Below are positions 15,342 through 24,304 of a DNA stretch of 42,756 nt, in pieces. The stretch comes from Planctomycetales bacterium (GTDB lineage Bacteria > Planctomycetota > Planctomycetia > Pirellulales > Lacipirellulaceae): contig JAGQOU010000215.1 in assembly GCA_020427145.1 (NCBI GenBank), positions 1 to 42,756 on the forward strand. Reading direction: 5' to 3'. Numbering within the stretch: the first letter of the stretch is position 1; every line of letters begins with the position of its first letter. Made by a program: the position numbers and the translations under genes. The notes under the pieces were generated by a model. It was not told where the DNA came from and ran no database searches. It saw only the letters and a program-made list of their open reading frames with translations.

Positions 15342-17768
15342 ATGAAACTCGCTTCGGCCGCCGCTCGGTTCATCCTCTGCTTGCTGGCGATTACTCTCGC
15401 CGGTTGGTCGGCCCCGCGCGTATCCGGTGCGGAGGTGCAGGTTGACTTCGTGCGCGAGATCAAACCGCTGCTGGCCCGACGGTGCTTTGCGTGTCATGGC
15501 CCCGAGACCGGCGAAGGAGGTCTGCGATTCGACAGCCGCGAGGCCGCGCTGGCCGAACTGGACTCGGGGTCGTACGCCATCGTGCCCGGCGACGTTGATG
15601 CCAGCGAGCTACTGGCCCGCGTCACTGCCGACGAGGATTCCGGCATGCAAATGCCCCCGGAGGGCGACCCGCTGACGACCGCCGAAATCGATACGCTGCG
15701 GCGGTGGATTGAGCAGGGGGCGGACTGGCGCAAGCACTGGGCGTTCTTGCCGATGCAGGACGTCGCCCCGCCGACCTCGCAGCAAAACCAATGGGGCGAG
15801 AATCCGATCGACGCCTTCGTGCTTGCCCGGTTGGAGGCGGCGGACTTGCAGCCGAACCCGCCGGCCGATCGCCGCACGCTGATCCGCCGCGCCTACTTCA
15901 ACCTCACAGGGTTGCCGCCGACGCGGCAGCAGGTCGAGGCGTTCGTTCGCAACGAATCGCCCGACGCCTGGGAGCAACTCGTCGAACAACTGCTCGCCTC
16001 GCCGCATTATGGCGAGCAATGGGCCCGGCATTGGCTCGACGTGGTGCGTTTCGCCGAAACCAACAGCTTTGAGCGCGACGCGGCCAAGCCCAACGCTTGG
16101 AAATACCGCGACTATGTGATTCGCTCGCTCAACAACGACAAGCCGTACGACCAATTCGTCCGCGAGCAATTGGCTGGCGACGAGTTGGACGAGGTGACCG
16201 AGGATTCGATCATCGCCACCGGCTACTACCGGCTGGGAATCTGGGACGACGAACCGGCCGATCCCGAGCAGGCCCTGGCCGACGAGAAAGACGACCTGAT
16301 CTCGACCACCGGGCAAGCGTTCCTGGGGCTCACGCTCGGCTGCGCGCGGTGCCACGATCACAAAATCGACCCGATCCCGCAGACCGACTACTACGCCATG
16401 ATGGCCTTCTTCGCCGACGTGACCAGCTACGGCGATCGTGGGGATCAGACCGGCAACAACCAGTGGTTGTTCGACACGGACGAGGATCGGCGAGCGCGGC
16501 AAGCTCTCGATGAGCGCGCGCAACGCATCGAGCGCGAGAGGACGTCGATGGAAGAGGTCGGCGTCAAACGGATGTCGGCCACCGATCAGCGCCGCAGCGA
16601 AACCGGCGAACGGCAGGCCCTGCTCGAAGAGAAGCTGCAGCGTTACCTTAACTCTTCCGAATGGCAGCTGTACCAGGAAACGCTGGCGCGATTGGAGCGC
16701 GTGCGTCGCGAGCGCAACGCCTTGCCGGCGGTGCAGACGGCCCTCGCTCTGGCACGTTGCGAACCGACGCCGCCCGCGACGCACGTGATGGTGCGCGGCA
16801 ACCCCCATGTGCTGGGCGACGTGGTGGAGCCGCACTTCCCGCACCTGTTCGAGGTTCCCGAACCCTCGATTCCTGCCGCCGCCTCCGACGCCCGCTCGGC
16901 GGGTCGGCGTCGCGTATTGGCCGACTGGATCGCCTCGCCGGACAATATGCTCACCGCGCGGGTCATCGTGAACCGCGTGTGGCAGCATCACTTTGGCCGC
17001 GGGATCGTGCGCTCGGCAAACAACTTTGGCGAACTGGGTGATCCGCCGACGCACCCGGAATTGCTCGATTGGCTCGCCCAGTGGCTCATCGACCACAATT
17101 GGCAGCTCAAGCCGCTGCATCGGCTGATCATGACGTCGCAGACCTATCGAATGTCGAGCGCCGGCAACTCCCGCGCGTTGGAGGCGGATCCGACGAACGA
17201 CTTGCTGTGGCGATTCGACATGCGACGGCTCAGCGCCGAGGAAGTGCGCGATGCGGCGTTGGCGGCCGCGGGCGTGCTGAACGACCGCGTCTACGGCCCG
17301 AGCTTCTATCCGACCCTCAGCGAGGAAGTGCTGGCGACGCAATCGCACCCCGGCGACGGCTGGGGCGACTCGTCGCCCGAGGAGGAAGCGCGGCGGAGCG
17401 TGTACATTCATCGCAAACGCTCGCTGTTGGAGCCGCTGCTCACCGCGTTTGATTTCCCCGACATCGACTCGTCGTGTGAAGCGAGGTTCGCCACGACCCA
17501 GCCGCAACAGGCGCTGGCGATGCTCAACAGCGCTTTTATGAATCAACAGGCCGAGCGACTCGCGCTGCGCGTTCAGACGGCAAGCGACGATCCGGTTGCC
17601 GAGTCGATCCGAGTGGTCCTGGGTCGCGAGCCGACGTACGAAGAAGTAGCCGCCGGCACGCAATTGATCGACCGCCTGCAAACGCACTACGACCGCACCG
17701 CCGACGAGGCGCTGCGACAGTGGTGCCTGGTCGTGCTCAATCTCAACGAATTCATGTATCTCGACTGA
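15342..17768 (+). CDS. Planctomycete cytochrome-like/DUF1549/DUF1553 secreted protein
   Basis: An 808-residue exported protein of a type that is abundant in planctomycetes and usually paired with DUF1501 proteins. Residues 1-30 are a signal peptide ending in VSGA. A cytochrome-c-like PSCyt1 segment follows with a haem-binding pattern CFACHG (Cys48, Cys51, His52) and a possible Met ligand in GMQMPPEGDPL. DUF1549 (PSCyt2) begins near ENPIDAFVLARLE (about 153) and contains GCARCHDHKIDPI, a second CxxCH. DUF1553 (PSD1) begins near RRRVLADWIASPDNML (about 522). A charged, Arg/Glu-rich stretch (about 385-450) separates the two. No biochemical role is firmly established. The DUF1501 gene starts 44 bases downstream and is very probably co-transcribed. 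Confidence 0.92.
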   Translation: MKLASAAARFILCLLAITLAGWSAPRVSGAEVQVDFVREIKPLLARRCFACHGPETGEGGLRFDSREAALAELDSGSYAIVPGDVDASELLARVTADEDSGMQMPPEGDPLTTAEIDTLRRWIEQGADWRKHWAFLPMQDVAPPTSQQNQWGENPIDAFVLARLEAADLQPNPPADRRTLIRRAYFNLTGLPPTRQQVEAFVRNESPDAWEQLVEQLLASPHYGEQWARHWLDVVRFAETNSFERDAAKPNAWKYRDYVIRSLNNDKPYDQFVREQLAGDELDEVTEDSIIATGYYRLGIWDDEPADPEQALADEKDDLISTTGQAFLGLTLGCARCHDHKIDPIPQTDYYAMMAFFADVTSYGDRGDQTGNNQWLFDTDEDRRARQALDERAQRIERERTSMEEVGVKRMSATDQRRSETGERQALLEEKLQRYLNSSEWQLYQETLARLERVRRERNALPAVQTALALARCEPTPPATHVMVRGNPHVLGDVVEPHFPHLFEVPEPSIPAAASDARSAGRRRVLADWIASPDNMLTARVIVNRVWQHHFGRGIVRSANNFGELGDPPTHPELLDWLAQWLIDHNWQLKPLHRLIMTSQTYRMSSAGNSRALEADPTNDLLWRFDMRRLSAEEVRDAALAAAGVLNDRVYGPSFYPTLSEEVLATQSHPGDGWGDSSPEEEARRSVYIHRKRSLLEPLLTAFDFPDIDSSCEARFATTQPQQALAMLNSAFMNQQAERLALRVQTASDDPVAESIRVVLGREPTYEEVAAGTQLIDRLQTHYDRTADEALRQWCLVVLNLNEFMYLD

Positions 17769-17812
17769 TTCCCCGGCGCCAATTCCACAGTTCGCTCCCC
17801 CAAGGGTCTTCC

Positions 17813-19270
17813 GTGAGCAAGCCATCGTCATCCGCCGCTTCGTTTTGCCGACGCACGCGGCGCGAGTTCCTGTGGGAATCCGGTTGCGGTTTCGGCGGCG
17901 CGGCGTTGGCCGCCATGCTGGCGGCGGACGGACTCGCGCCCGCGGCCCGCGCGGCCGATTCCAGTCGTGCGTTGGCTCCGCGTGCTGGCGCCTACAACGG
18001 CAAAGCCAAGAGCGTCATCTTTCTGTTCATGTACGGCGGTCCCAGCCATGTCGACACGTTCGACTACAAGCCGGCGCTGGTGGGCAAAGACGGCGTCATG
18101 GTCGACGTGAAGACCCACGGCCGCGGCGGGCACCGCAACCAGGGGCGGATTGTCGAACCGCGGTGGAAGTTCGCCCAGCACGGCGAATGCGGCAAATGGG
18201 TCAGTTCCCTGTTTCCGCACCTCTCGACATGCGTTGACGACATCGCGTTCTTGCACTCGATGACCGCCGAGTCGCCGATTCACGGCTCGGCCATGTTGAT
18301 GATGAATTCGGGCAAGCTGCAAAGCGGGTACCCGGCCATGGGTTCCTGGGTGAACTACGGACTGGGTTCGCCCAACGAGAATCTGCCCGGGTTCGTGGTG
18401 ATGCTTGACCGCACGGGCGGCCCGATCAGCGGCGCCAAGAACTGGTCCAGCGGCTACATGCCCGCCACCTACGCCGGCACTGTGTTTCGCCCCGAGGGGT
18501 CGCCGATTAACGACCTCTCGCTGCCGGAGAACGTCGACCGCCCGCTGCGCCGCGAGGTGCTCGATTCACTGGAGCAGCTCAATCGCCGCCACTTCGATGC
18601 GCGGCCCGATCAATCTGACTTGGCGGCGCGCATCGCCAGTTACGAGCTGGCGTTTCGCATGCAACAGCACGCCCCGGAGGCCGTCGATATCAGCGGCGAA
18701 GCGGCGACCACGCTATCCGCCTACGGCGTGGACCGCGCCGAGACGCGCGACTTTGGCATGCGGTGCCTGCTGGCGCGGCGGTTGGTGGAACGCGGCGTGC
18801 GATTCATTCAGGTCTACTCCGGCGGCGCCCATAACGACGACAACTGGGATGCGCACGGCGACCTCGAGGCAAACCACTCCAAGCACGCGCTCGAAACCGA
18901 TCAACCCATCGCCGCCCTGCTGAAAGACCTCAAGCAACGGGGGCTGCTGGAGGAAACGCTGGTCGTGTGGGGCGGCGAGTTCGGCCGCCAGCCGACGGCC
19001 GAGTACGAAGTCGGCACCGGCCGCGATCACAACTCCTACGGATTCACAATGTGGGCCGCAGGCGGCGGCGTGAAGGGAGGGGTGAGCGTCGGCGCGACCG
19101 ACGAGCTCGGCTCCGCCGCAGTGGAGTCGCCGATGCACGTTAAACGACTTCACGCGACGATTCTGCGACAGTTGGGGCTCGACCCCAACGGCTTGTCGTA
19201 TTTCTACCGCGGGCTGGATCAGAAACTCGTCGGCGTCGAACACGTCGAGCCGATTCACGAGATTGTCTGA
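17813..19270 (+). CDS. DUF1501 family protein (sulfatase-like fold), exported by Tat
   Basis: A 485-residue DUF1501 protein. The N-terminus has a twin-arginine-type export signal, CRRTRREFLWESG followed by a hydrophobic stretch GFGGAALAAMLAADG. Family blocks include SVIFLFMYGGPSHVDTFDYK, HGSAMLMMNSGK, GVRFIQVYSGGAHNDDNWD and LVVWGGEFGRQPTAE. The domain is related to alkaline-phosphatase/sulfatase-like hydrolases; its activity is unknown. The start is the GTG at 17813 with AAGGG about eight bases before it; the upstream open frame overlaps the previous gene in another frame and is not used. It is tightly downstream of the DUF1549/DUF1553 gene, the standard planctomycete pairing, which suggests the two products act together. 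Confidence 0.92.
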   Translation: MSKPSSSAASFCRRTRREFLWESGCGFGGAALAAMLAADGLAPAARAADSSRALAPRAGAYNGKAKSVIFLFMYGGPSHVDTFDYKPALVGKDGVMVDVKTHGRGGHRNQGRIVEPRWKFAQHGECGKWVSSLFPHLSTCVDDIAFLHSMTAESPIHGSAMLMMNSGKLQSGYPAMGSWVNYGLGSPNENLPGFVVMLDRTGGPISGAKNWSSGYMPATYAGTVFRPEGSPINDLSLPENVDRPLRREVLDSLEQLNRRHFDARPDQSDLAARIASYELAFRMQQHAPEAVDISGEAATTLSAYGVDRAETRDFGMRCLLARRLVERGVRFIQVYSGGAHNDDNWDAHGDLEANHSKHALETDQPIAALLKDLKQRGLLEETLVVWGGEFGRQPTAEYEVGTGRDHNSYGFTMWAAGGGVKGGVSVGATDELGSAAVESPMHVKRLHATILRQLGLDPNGLSYFYRGLDQKLVGVEHVEPIHEIV

Positions 19271-20249
19271 CACGGCGGATTCTTTCTTCCGAGCTGCGCG
19301 GCGAATTCGCTGCCGTGTACTTCGAACAGCATGGCCGTCGCAGTCGTTCCGACTGGGGTGTAGCGCGTGTGCGGTTTCGCCCAATCGCGCACTGTTGGTG
19401 GGCCGATGCGTCGGTTCACGTCGTCGAAACGCGTTTCAATCGCCTGCCGAGAAAGACCCAGGAGCCCGCCGCCGGAGAATCTCCATGCACCGACAAAAGC
19501 CGCGTGCATGTCCCACGCTGAGTGAAACCCGAAAACCGTAGTCAAAGAGGACTTTTCGGGTCAGTTTTGCGACACCTGATCCATGATATTACGTACTTAA
19601 GTACGACGTCGCCTTGGCTCGTCATGGTTTCGGCGGCCTGTACGGGCCGCGGCGACAGGCCAAATCTCAAAAACGATGCGTCATCGCGAGGAGTCCTGAC
19701 TTTTTTGCAAGATTCTCCGTCACCAGCGACCGATTCCTGGTAATGAAATTGGCGGCTGGAATCTTTTCTTTCCACCGGATCTCATTGAAACAATCGCACT
19801 TCGCGCGGCCGGCAAGGCAGGTTTGCGAGAAGAGGCAAGGAGACTGTCGTCGCGGGCACTTGGCGCCGACAGCCACGGCGGCATGGACTACAGCGTACTG
19901 ACGCGGCACAACTTCCCGGACTGGACGACGGCGGCGCCCCTTTGGCAGCGACAACGGATCGCCGAACCCGCTGGTATTGCCCCTTTGGCCGCGGCGCACT
20001 CAGCGAGGCGCCCGCAGCGATCGCCGCCGCGCGCTGCGCGCGAAAATGAGTCCAATGCTTCTGAGATGATTTCTCATTGCATTCCACTGCCGGATGCCCA
20101 CGATAGGGGTCTCGGCGCAGCGACGCCCCCAGTCGCCGGGTCGACACGCCGGACTCACCGGCACGCTTGCCTCGCGGCGCCGGTTTGTCCTGCGGACTCG
20201 TCGGCTTTCTCCATTCTTCCATCACCGCAATAGCAAAGTACGAATCGAT
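19271..20249. other. Long gene-free region before the mannoside operon
   Basis: Nearly 980 bases with no recognisable gene on either strand. The longest frame (19823-20233, rightward) has no known motif. The region contains a perfect 14-base palindrome at 19592-19605. It presumably holds the promoter of the operon starting at 20250, and could hide a degenerate regulator gene, but I cannot demonstrate one. Confidence 0.5.
19592..19605. promoter_or_regulatory. Perfect 14-base palindrome, possible operator
   Basis: CGTACTTAAGTACG is its own reverse complement and stands in locally AT-rich sequence (ATGATATTACGTACTTAAGT). Palindromes of this size are typical sites for dimeric regulators such as GntR- or LacI-type proteins. 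It is about 645 bases upstream of the mannoside operon and 320 bases downstream of the DUF1501 gene, so its target is uncertain. It may be chance. Confidence 0.4.
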
Positions 20250-21413
20250 ATGAATCCAGCTACCGTGGCCATCCTTCTGGCGTTTTTGGTGATGGGCGTG
20301 GCCGACGCCATGGGGCCGCTCTCGGACGCCGTGAAGGATCACTACAAGGTAAGCGACACGGTCGCGACGCTGCTGCCTTTTTTTGTGTTTATCGCCTTTG
20401 CTGCGTTCAGTATTCCCGGCGGACTGCTCGCCGGGCGAATCGGCAAGAAAAACCTGCTGCTATTGGGTCTTGGTCTGAACGCCGCCGGCATGCTGGTACC
20501 CAGCGTCGTTGTGCCTAGTTTCCCGGTGCTACTGGCATGCATCTTCACGCTCGGCATCGGCACCACGTTTCTGCAGGTGGCGGGCAACCCGATCATGCGT
20601 GACGTGAGCCAGCCGGGCAAGTACAGCCGCAACTTGGCATTGGCGCAAGGCATGAAGGGCGTCGGCAGTGCGTCCTCGTCGTACCTTGTCTCGGTCACGG
20701 CCGTGATTGGTTTTCTTGCCGCCATGGAGTGGCGGGCCGCGTTCCCCATCTTCTTTGCCCTAATGTTGCTGGCGTTCATCATGGTCGCCATGTTGAAAGT
20801 GGACGAGTCGAAGCCCGACGTGCCGCCAAGCATTAGCAGCAGTCTTTCGCTGTTGAAGGAGCCGGTGTTCGCGCTGGCCGTGCTGGGCATTTTCCTGTAC
20901 GTCGGCGCCGAAGCCTCGATGGGGCGGTTCGTCAAGCCCGCGCTTGTGGAGCACGGGTTCTCCACCGACGACGCAGCATGGTACGGTCCGTCGATGTTCT
21001 TCTCGCTGCTGACCGTCGGTCGATTGCTGGGTGGGGCGATCTTGTCGGTTGTCAGTCCGCTGACGTGTTTGCGCGGGTCGGCGCTGTTGGGTTTGATCGG
21101 CGCCGCGCTGTTTATGTTTGGCTCAAAGTGGCTGGCGCTGGCAGGCGTCGTGGCGGGCGGACTGGGATTTGCCAACATCTGGCCAATGCTCTTTTCCATC
21201 ACGGTGGAACATCGTCCCGAAAAAGCCAATGAATTGAGCGGCCTGATGTGCATGGCCATCTCCGGCGGGGCGATCGTGCCGCTGATCATGGGCCAATTGG
21301 TGGATCTCAAGTGGGGCGCGCTGGCGTTTGTCGTGCCCGCCGCTTGTTTCGCTTATCTGCTGATGATTTCGCTGTGGCCATCGAAGCCGACGGGCAACGC
21401 CGCCGAAGCGTGA
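20250..21413 (+). CDS. Sugar MFS transporter
   Basis: A 387-residue integral membrane protein with about twelve hydrophobic segments, of the major facilitator superfamily. The start MNPATVAILLAFLVMGVADA leads straight into the first helix. Family features include GIGTTFLQVAGNPIMRDVSQ in the middle of the first half and a helix with GLGFANIWPMLFSITVEHRP in the second half, which recall the glucose/galactose/fucose permease (FucP-like) group. It would import a monosaccharide by proton symport. The ATG at 20250 is used; the open frame upstream to 20094 is Arg-rich and not membrane-like. Next is the ROK kinase 51 bases downstream, then two mannosidases, so mannose is the likely substrate by context. 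Confidence 0.88.
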   Translation: MNPATVAILLAFLVMGVADAMGPLSDAVKDHYKVSDTVATLLPFFVFIAFAAFSIPGGLLAGRIGKKNLLLLGLGLNAAGMLVPSVVVPSFPVLLACIFTLGIGTTFLQVAGNPIMRDVSQPGKYSRNLALAQGMKGVGSASSSYLVSVTAVIGFLAAMEWRAAFPIFFALMLLAFIMVAMLKVDESKPDVPPSISSSLSLLKEPVFALAVLGIFLYVGAEASMGRFVKPALVEHGFSTDDAAWYGPSMFFSLLTVGRLLGGAILSVVSPLTCLRGSALLGLIGAALFMFGSKWLALAGVVAGGLGFANIWPMLFSITVEHRPEKANELSGLMCMAISGGAIVPLIMGQLVDLKWGALAFVVPAACFAYLLMISLWPSKPTGNAAEA

Positions 21414-21464
21414 GACGAATCGCATCGGCGCCGTGCGCCGCCACACAGAGAAGAGGACTTAGCG

Positions 21465-22577
21465 ATGACGTGGGAAACTGATAAACGAGTCGTGCTGACG
21501 CTCGACGCCGGGGGAACGAACTTCGCCTTTTCGGCCGTGCAGGGCGGGCGCCAGATCGGCGACACCGTTGTGCTGCCCGCCGAGCCGAACGATTTGGACA
21601 AGAGCCTCGGCAACATCACCGAGGGTTTCCAACGGTTGATTGACGCGTTGGGAACCTCGCCCGCGGCGATCAGCTTCGCCTTTCCCGGGCCGGCCGATTA
21701 CCCCCACGGCATCATCGACAACGGCGGCAACCTGCCCGCGTACAACAACGGCGTCGCGTTGGGACCAATGCTGGCCGATCGGTTTGGCGTGCCGGTTTAC
21801 ATGAACAACGACGGCGACCTGTTCGCCTACGGGGAAGCCATCGCCGGTTTGCTGCCGAAGGTCAATCGCCAGTTGGAAGAGGCCGGCAGTCCCAAGCGGT
21901 ACCGCAACCTGTTTGCCGTGACGTTGGGTACGGGTTTCGGCGGCGGAATCGTGCGTAACGGAGAGTTGTTCATCGGCGACAACTCCAACGCCGGCGAGAT
22001 TTGGATCATGCGCAACAAACTGGGCAAAGACGCCTTCGCCGAGGAAGGCGCCAGCATTCGCGCGGTACAGGCGGCGTACGGCGAGATCGCCGGCACCGAC
22101 GCCGACGACCTGCCCGAGCCGAAAGAGATTTTTGAAATCGGCATGGGGACGGCGACCGGCGACCAAAAGGCGGCCCAAATGGCCTTCGCCCGTTTGGGCG
22201 AAGTGGTGGGCGACGCGCTGGCCAACGCGCTGACGTTGATCGACGGTTTGGCCGTCATCGGCGGCGGACTTGCGGGGGCTTCGCCGCTGTTTATGCCGCG
22301 GCTCATTGAGGAACTCAACGGCACGATTGCCAAGTACAACGGCGAGCGGATCCCCCGGCTCGCCCAGCGGGCGTTTAACCTCGACGACCCGGACCAACTG
22401 GCCGCATTCCTGCGAGGCGAAGCCAGGGAAATCGTCGTGCCGGGAACCGATCGCAAGGTCGCCTACGACCCGCTCAAACGGATCGGCGTGGGGGTTTCGG
22501 AACTGGGCGCCAACCGCGCCGTGGGCATCGGTGCGTACGCCTACGCCCTACAGCAACTTGATCAGGCTCAATCTTAA
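21465..22577 (+). CDS. ROK-family sugar kinase
   Basis: A 370-residue cytoplasmic sugar kinase. The phosphate loop is LTLDAGGTNFAF (Asp14), the expected catalytic Asp is in VYMNNDGDLFAYGEA (about Asp116), and the second phosphate block is LFAVTLGTGFGGGIV. IDGLAVIGGGLAGASPLFMP is the adenosine region. The zinc motif CxCGxxGC found in many ROK kinases and repressors is absent. There is no helix-turn-helix, so it is a kinase, not a repressor. It is longer than typical ROK glucokinases (about 300), with extra residues before the C-terminal helix. GAGGA precedes the ATG. It sits between the permease and GH125 (51 bases each side), so mannose phosphorylation is the best guess. Confidence 0.87.
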   Translation: MTWETDKRVVLTLDAGGTNFAFSAVQGGRQIGDTVVLPAEPNDLDKSLGNITEGFQRLIDALGTSPAAISFAFPGPADYPHGIIDNGGNLPAYNNGVALGPMLADRFGVPVYMNNDGDLFAYGEAIAGLLPKVNRQLEEAGSPKRYRNLFAVTLGTGFGGGIVRNGELFIGDNSNAGEIWIMRNKLGKDAFAEEGASIRAVQAAYGEIAGTDADDLPEPKEIFEIGMGTATGDQKAAQMAFARLGEVVGDALANALTLIDGLAVIGGGLAGASPLFMPRLIEELNGTIAKYNGERIPRLAQRAFNLDDPDQLAAFLRGEAREIVVPGTDRKVAYDPLKRIGVGVSELGANRAVGIGAYAYALQQLDQAQS

Positions 22578-22628
22578 GCGACGCGCAGACTGCGGCGCAT
22601 CGTTGCGCTCCATCGGAAAGGCCAACTC

Positions 22629-24074
22629 ATGACGCACAACTTTACTCGCCGCGAAGCGCTGGGAGCGATCGCCGCTGCCGGCAGCGCCGCCACGTTCTTG
22701 GGATCGACGCGCGTACGCGCCGCCGACGCCGCCGGCTTCGTGAGCAAGCGTCCCCCCGTGTCCCAGCGGTGCTTCACCAGCCCCGCGATCGAGAATGCGA
22801 TCAGTTCGGTGCGCGGCAAAATCGCCGACGCCGAACTCGCCTGGATGTTTGAGAACTGCTACCCCAACACGCTCGACACGACCGTCGACTACGGCGAGCT
22901 CGACGGGCAACCCGATTCGTTCATCATCACCGGCGACATCGACGCGATGTGGCTGCGCGACTCGACGGCCCAAGTGTGGCCCTACCTGCCGTACCTGGGT
23001 GAAGACGACAAACTGCGACGGCTCGTTGCAGGGCTGGTGCATCGCCAGGCGAAGTGCATCCTGCTGGACCCTTACGCCAACGCGTTTTACAAGGACGCCA
23101 GCCGCCCGTCGCACTGGGCCAGCGATCAGCCGTCGCCCGTCGCCGGCGTCCACGAGCGCAAGTGGGAGATTGACTCGCTCTGCTACCCGGTGCGACTGAC
23201 GAACGCCTACTTGCAGCAAACCGACGACGCGTCGGTGCTCGACAAGCAGTGGCAGGACGCGATGCGGCTGATCGTGAAGACCTTCAAGGTCGAACAGCGC
23301 AAAGACGGCGCGTCGCCTTACCGCTTCGTGCGGAAGACAACGGCCATGCTCGACGCGCCGCCGTTCGATGGCACGAGCCGGCCCATCAACCCGGTGGGGC
23401 TGATCGTCTCGGCGTTTCGCCCCAGCGACGACAGCACGCTGTATCCGTTCCTGGTGCCCTCGAACCTGTTCGCCGTGCAGTCGCTGCGGCAACTGGCCGA
23501 GATCTTCGCCAACCGACTGGGAGACAAGGCGTTCGCGGCGGAATGCACAGCGCTTGCCGACGAGGTTGAGGCCGCACTCAAGCAGTACGCGATCGTCCCG
23601 CATCTCGATTTTGGCGAGATCTACGCCTACGAAGTCGACGGCTTCGGAAACCAGGCGTTTTGGGACGATGCCAACGTTCCCAGCCTCATGTCGCTGGCGT
23701 ACCTGGGCGTCCACACGGCCGACGACCCGCTGTACGTCCGCACGCGCAAGTTTCTCGTGAGCGACAGCAACCCGTACTTCCTGCGGGGCAAGGCCGCCTC
23801 GGGGCAAGCGAGCCCCCACACCGGCAAGGTGCGCATCTGGCCGATGGGCATCATCCTGCGAGCGCTCACAAGCACCTCCGACACGGAAATCGTCGAGTGC
23901 CTGTCGGCGCTCAAACGGACCCACGCCGGCACGGGGTTCATGCACGAAGCGTTCAACAAGGACGACCCGGCCGACTACACGCGCGATTGGTTCGCCTGGG
24001 CCAACACGCTGTTCGGCGAACTGATTGTCAAGGTCTACAACGAGCAACCGCAGCTCCTCACGCGGTCGTTCTAG
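22629..24074 (+). CDS. Glycoside hydrolase family 125 exo-alpha-1,6-mannosidase, Tat-exported
   Basis: A 481-residue GH125 enzyme (old name DUF1237), which removes alpha-1,6-linked mannose from the non-reducing end without a metal. The N-terminus NFTRREALGAIAAAGSAATF is a twin-arginine signal (Arg7-Arg8). Family blocks are SFIITGDIDAMWLRDSTAQV (98-117), HERKWEIDSLCYPVRLT (Asp182 is the likely acid, by family comparison), and GTGFMHEAFNKDDP near 432-447 (Glu440 is the likely base). GGAAAGG precedes the ATG by about eight bases. It is followed by a GH92 gene after 230 bases with a hairpin repeat between. The pair GH125/GH92 is a known combination for mannan or N-glycan trimming. Confidence 0.92.
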   Translation: MTHNFTRREALGAIAAAGSAATFLGSTRVRAADAAGFVSKRPPVSQRCFTSPAIENAISSVRGKIADAELAWMFENCYPNTLDTTVDYGELDGQPDSFIITGDIDAMWLRDSTAQVWPYLPYLGEDDKLRRLVAGLVHRQAKCILLDPYANAFYKDASRPSHWASDQPSPVAGVHERKWEIDSLCYPVRLTNAYLQQTDDASVLDKQWQDAMRLIVKTFKVEQRKDGASPYRFVRKTTAMLDAPPFDGTSRPINPVGLIVSAFRPSDDSTLYPFLVPSNLFAVQSLRQLAEIFANRLGDKAFAAECTALADEVEAALKQYAIVPHLDFGEIYAYEVDGFGNQAFWDDANVPSLMSLAYLGVHTADDPLYVRTRKFLVSDSNPYFLRGKAASGQASPHTGKVRIWPMGIILRALTSTSDTEIVECLSALKRTHAGTGFMHEAFNKDDPADYTRDWFAWANTLFGELIVKVYNEQPQLLTRSF

Positions 24075-24110
24075 GCTTCATCCCAAATCATTGATAAAGG
24101 ACGAAGCGCC

Positions 24111-24180
24111 GGGAGGGCGAAGCTCCGCTGAGCATGAATTTGCGATGCCCTGTGGCTCGGTAGAGCCTCGCCCTCCCTTT
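24111..24180 (+). repeat. Imperfect long hairpin between GH125 and GH92
   Basis: GGGAGGGCGAAGCTC (24111-24125) pairs with GAGCCTCGCCCTCCC (24163-24177) with one mismatch, around a loop of 37 bases, and the second arm is followed by TTTT (24178-24181). It could attenuate transcription between the two mannosidase genes. The arm sequence also resembles a type of interspersed intergenic repeat; counting copies genome-wide would tell. Confidence 0.6.
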
Positions 24181-24304
24181 TGACGTCTCACTTGCCACGA
24201 CAACGCCACGATTGTCGCTACCGAAAGCACGGATGCGGGATTTGCCCCGTCCGCACCGCTGACAACACACTCTCAAACTCCCCCCTTCAACTGGTATTGG
24301 CGCC

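Noticed and set aside
15609..17831. Leftward open frame of 740 residues opposite the DUF1549/DUF1553 gene
   Set aside because: The opposite strand encodes a clear protein with known domains. The antisense frame has no motif and arises from GC-rich codons.
19823..20233. Rightward open frame of 136 residues before the sugar transporter
   Set aside because: Becomes Arg/Pro-rich, lacks any motif and overlaps the expected promoter zone; could be a relic but is not shown.
22548..24047. Leftward open frame of 499 residues opposite GH125
   Set aside because: Antisense to a clear GH125 gene, no motif, Arg/Val-rich composition.
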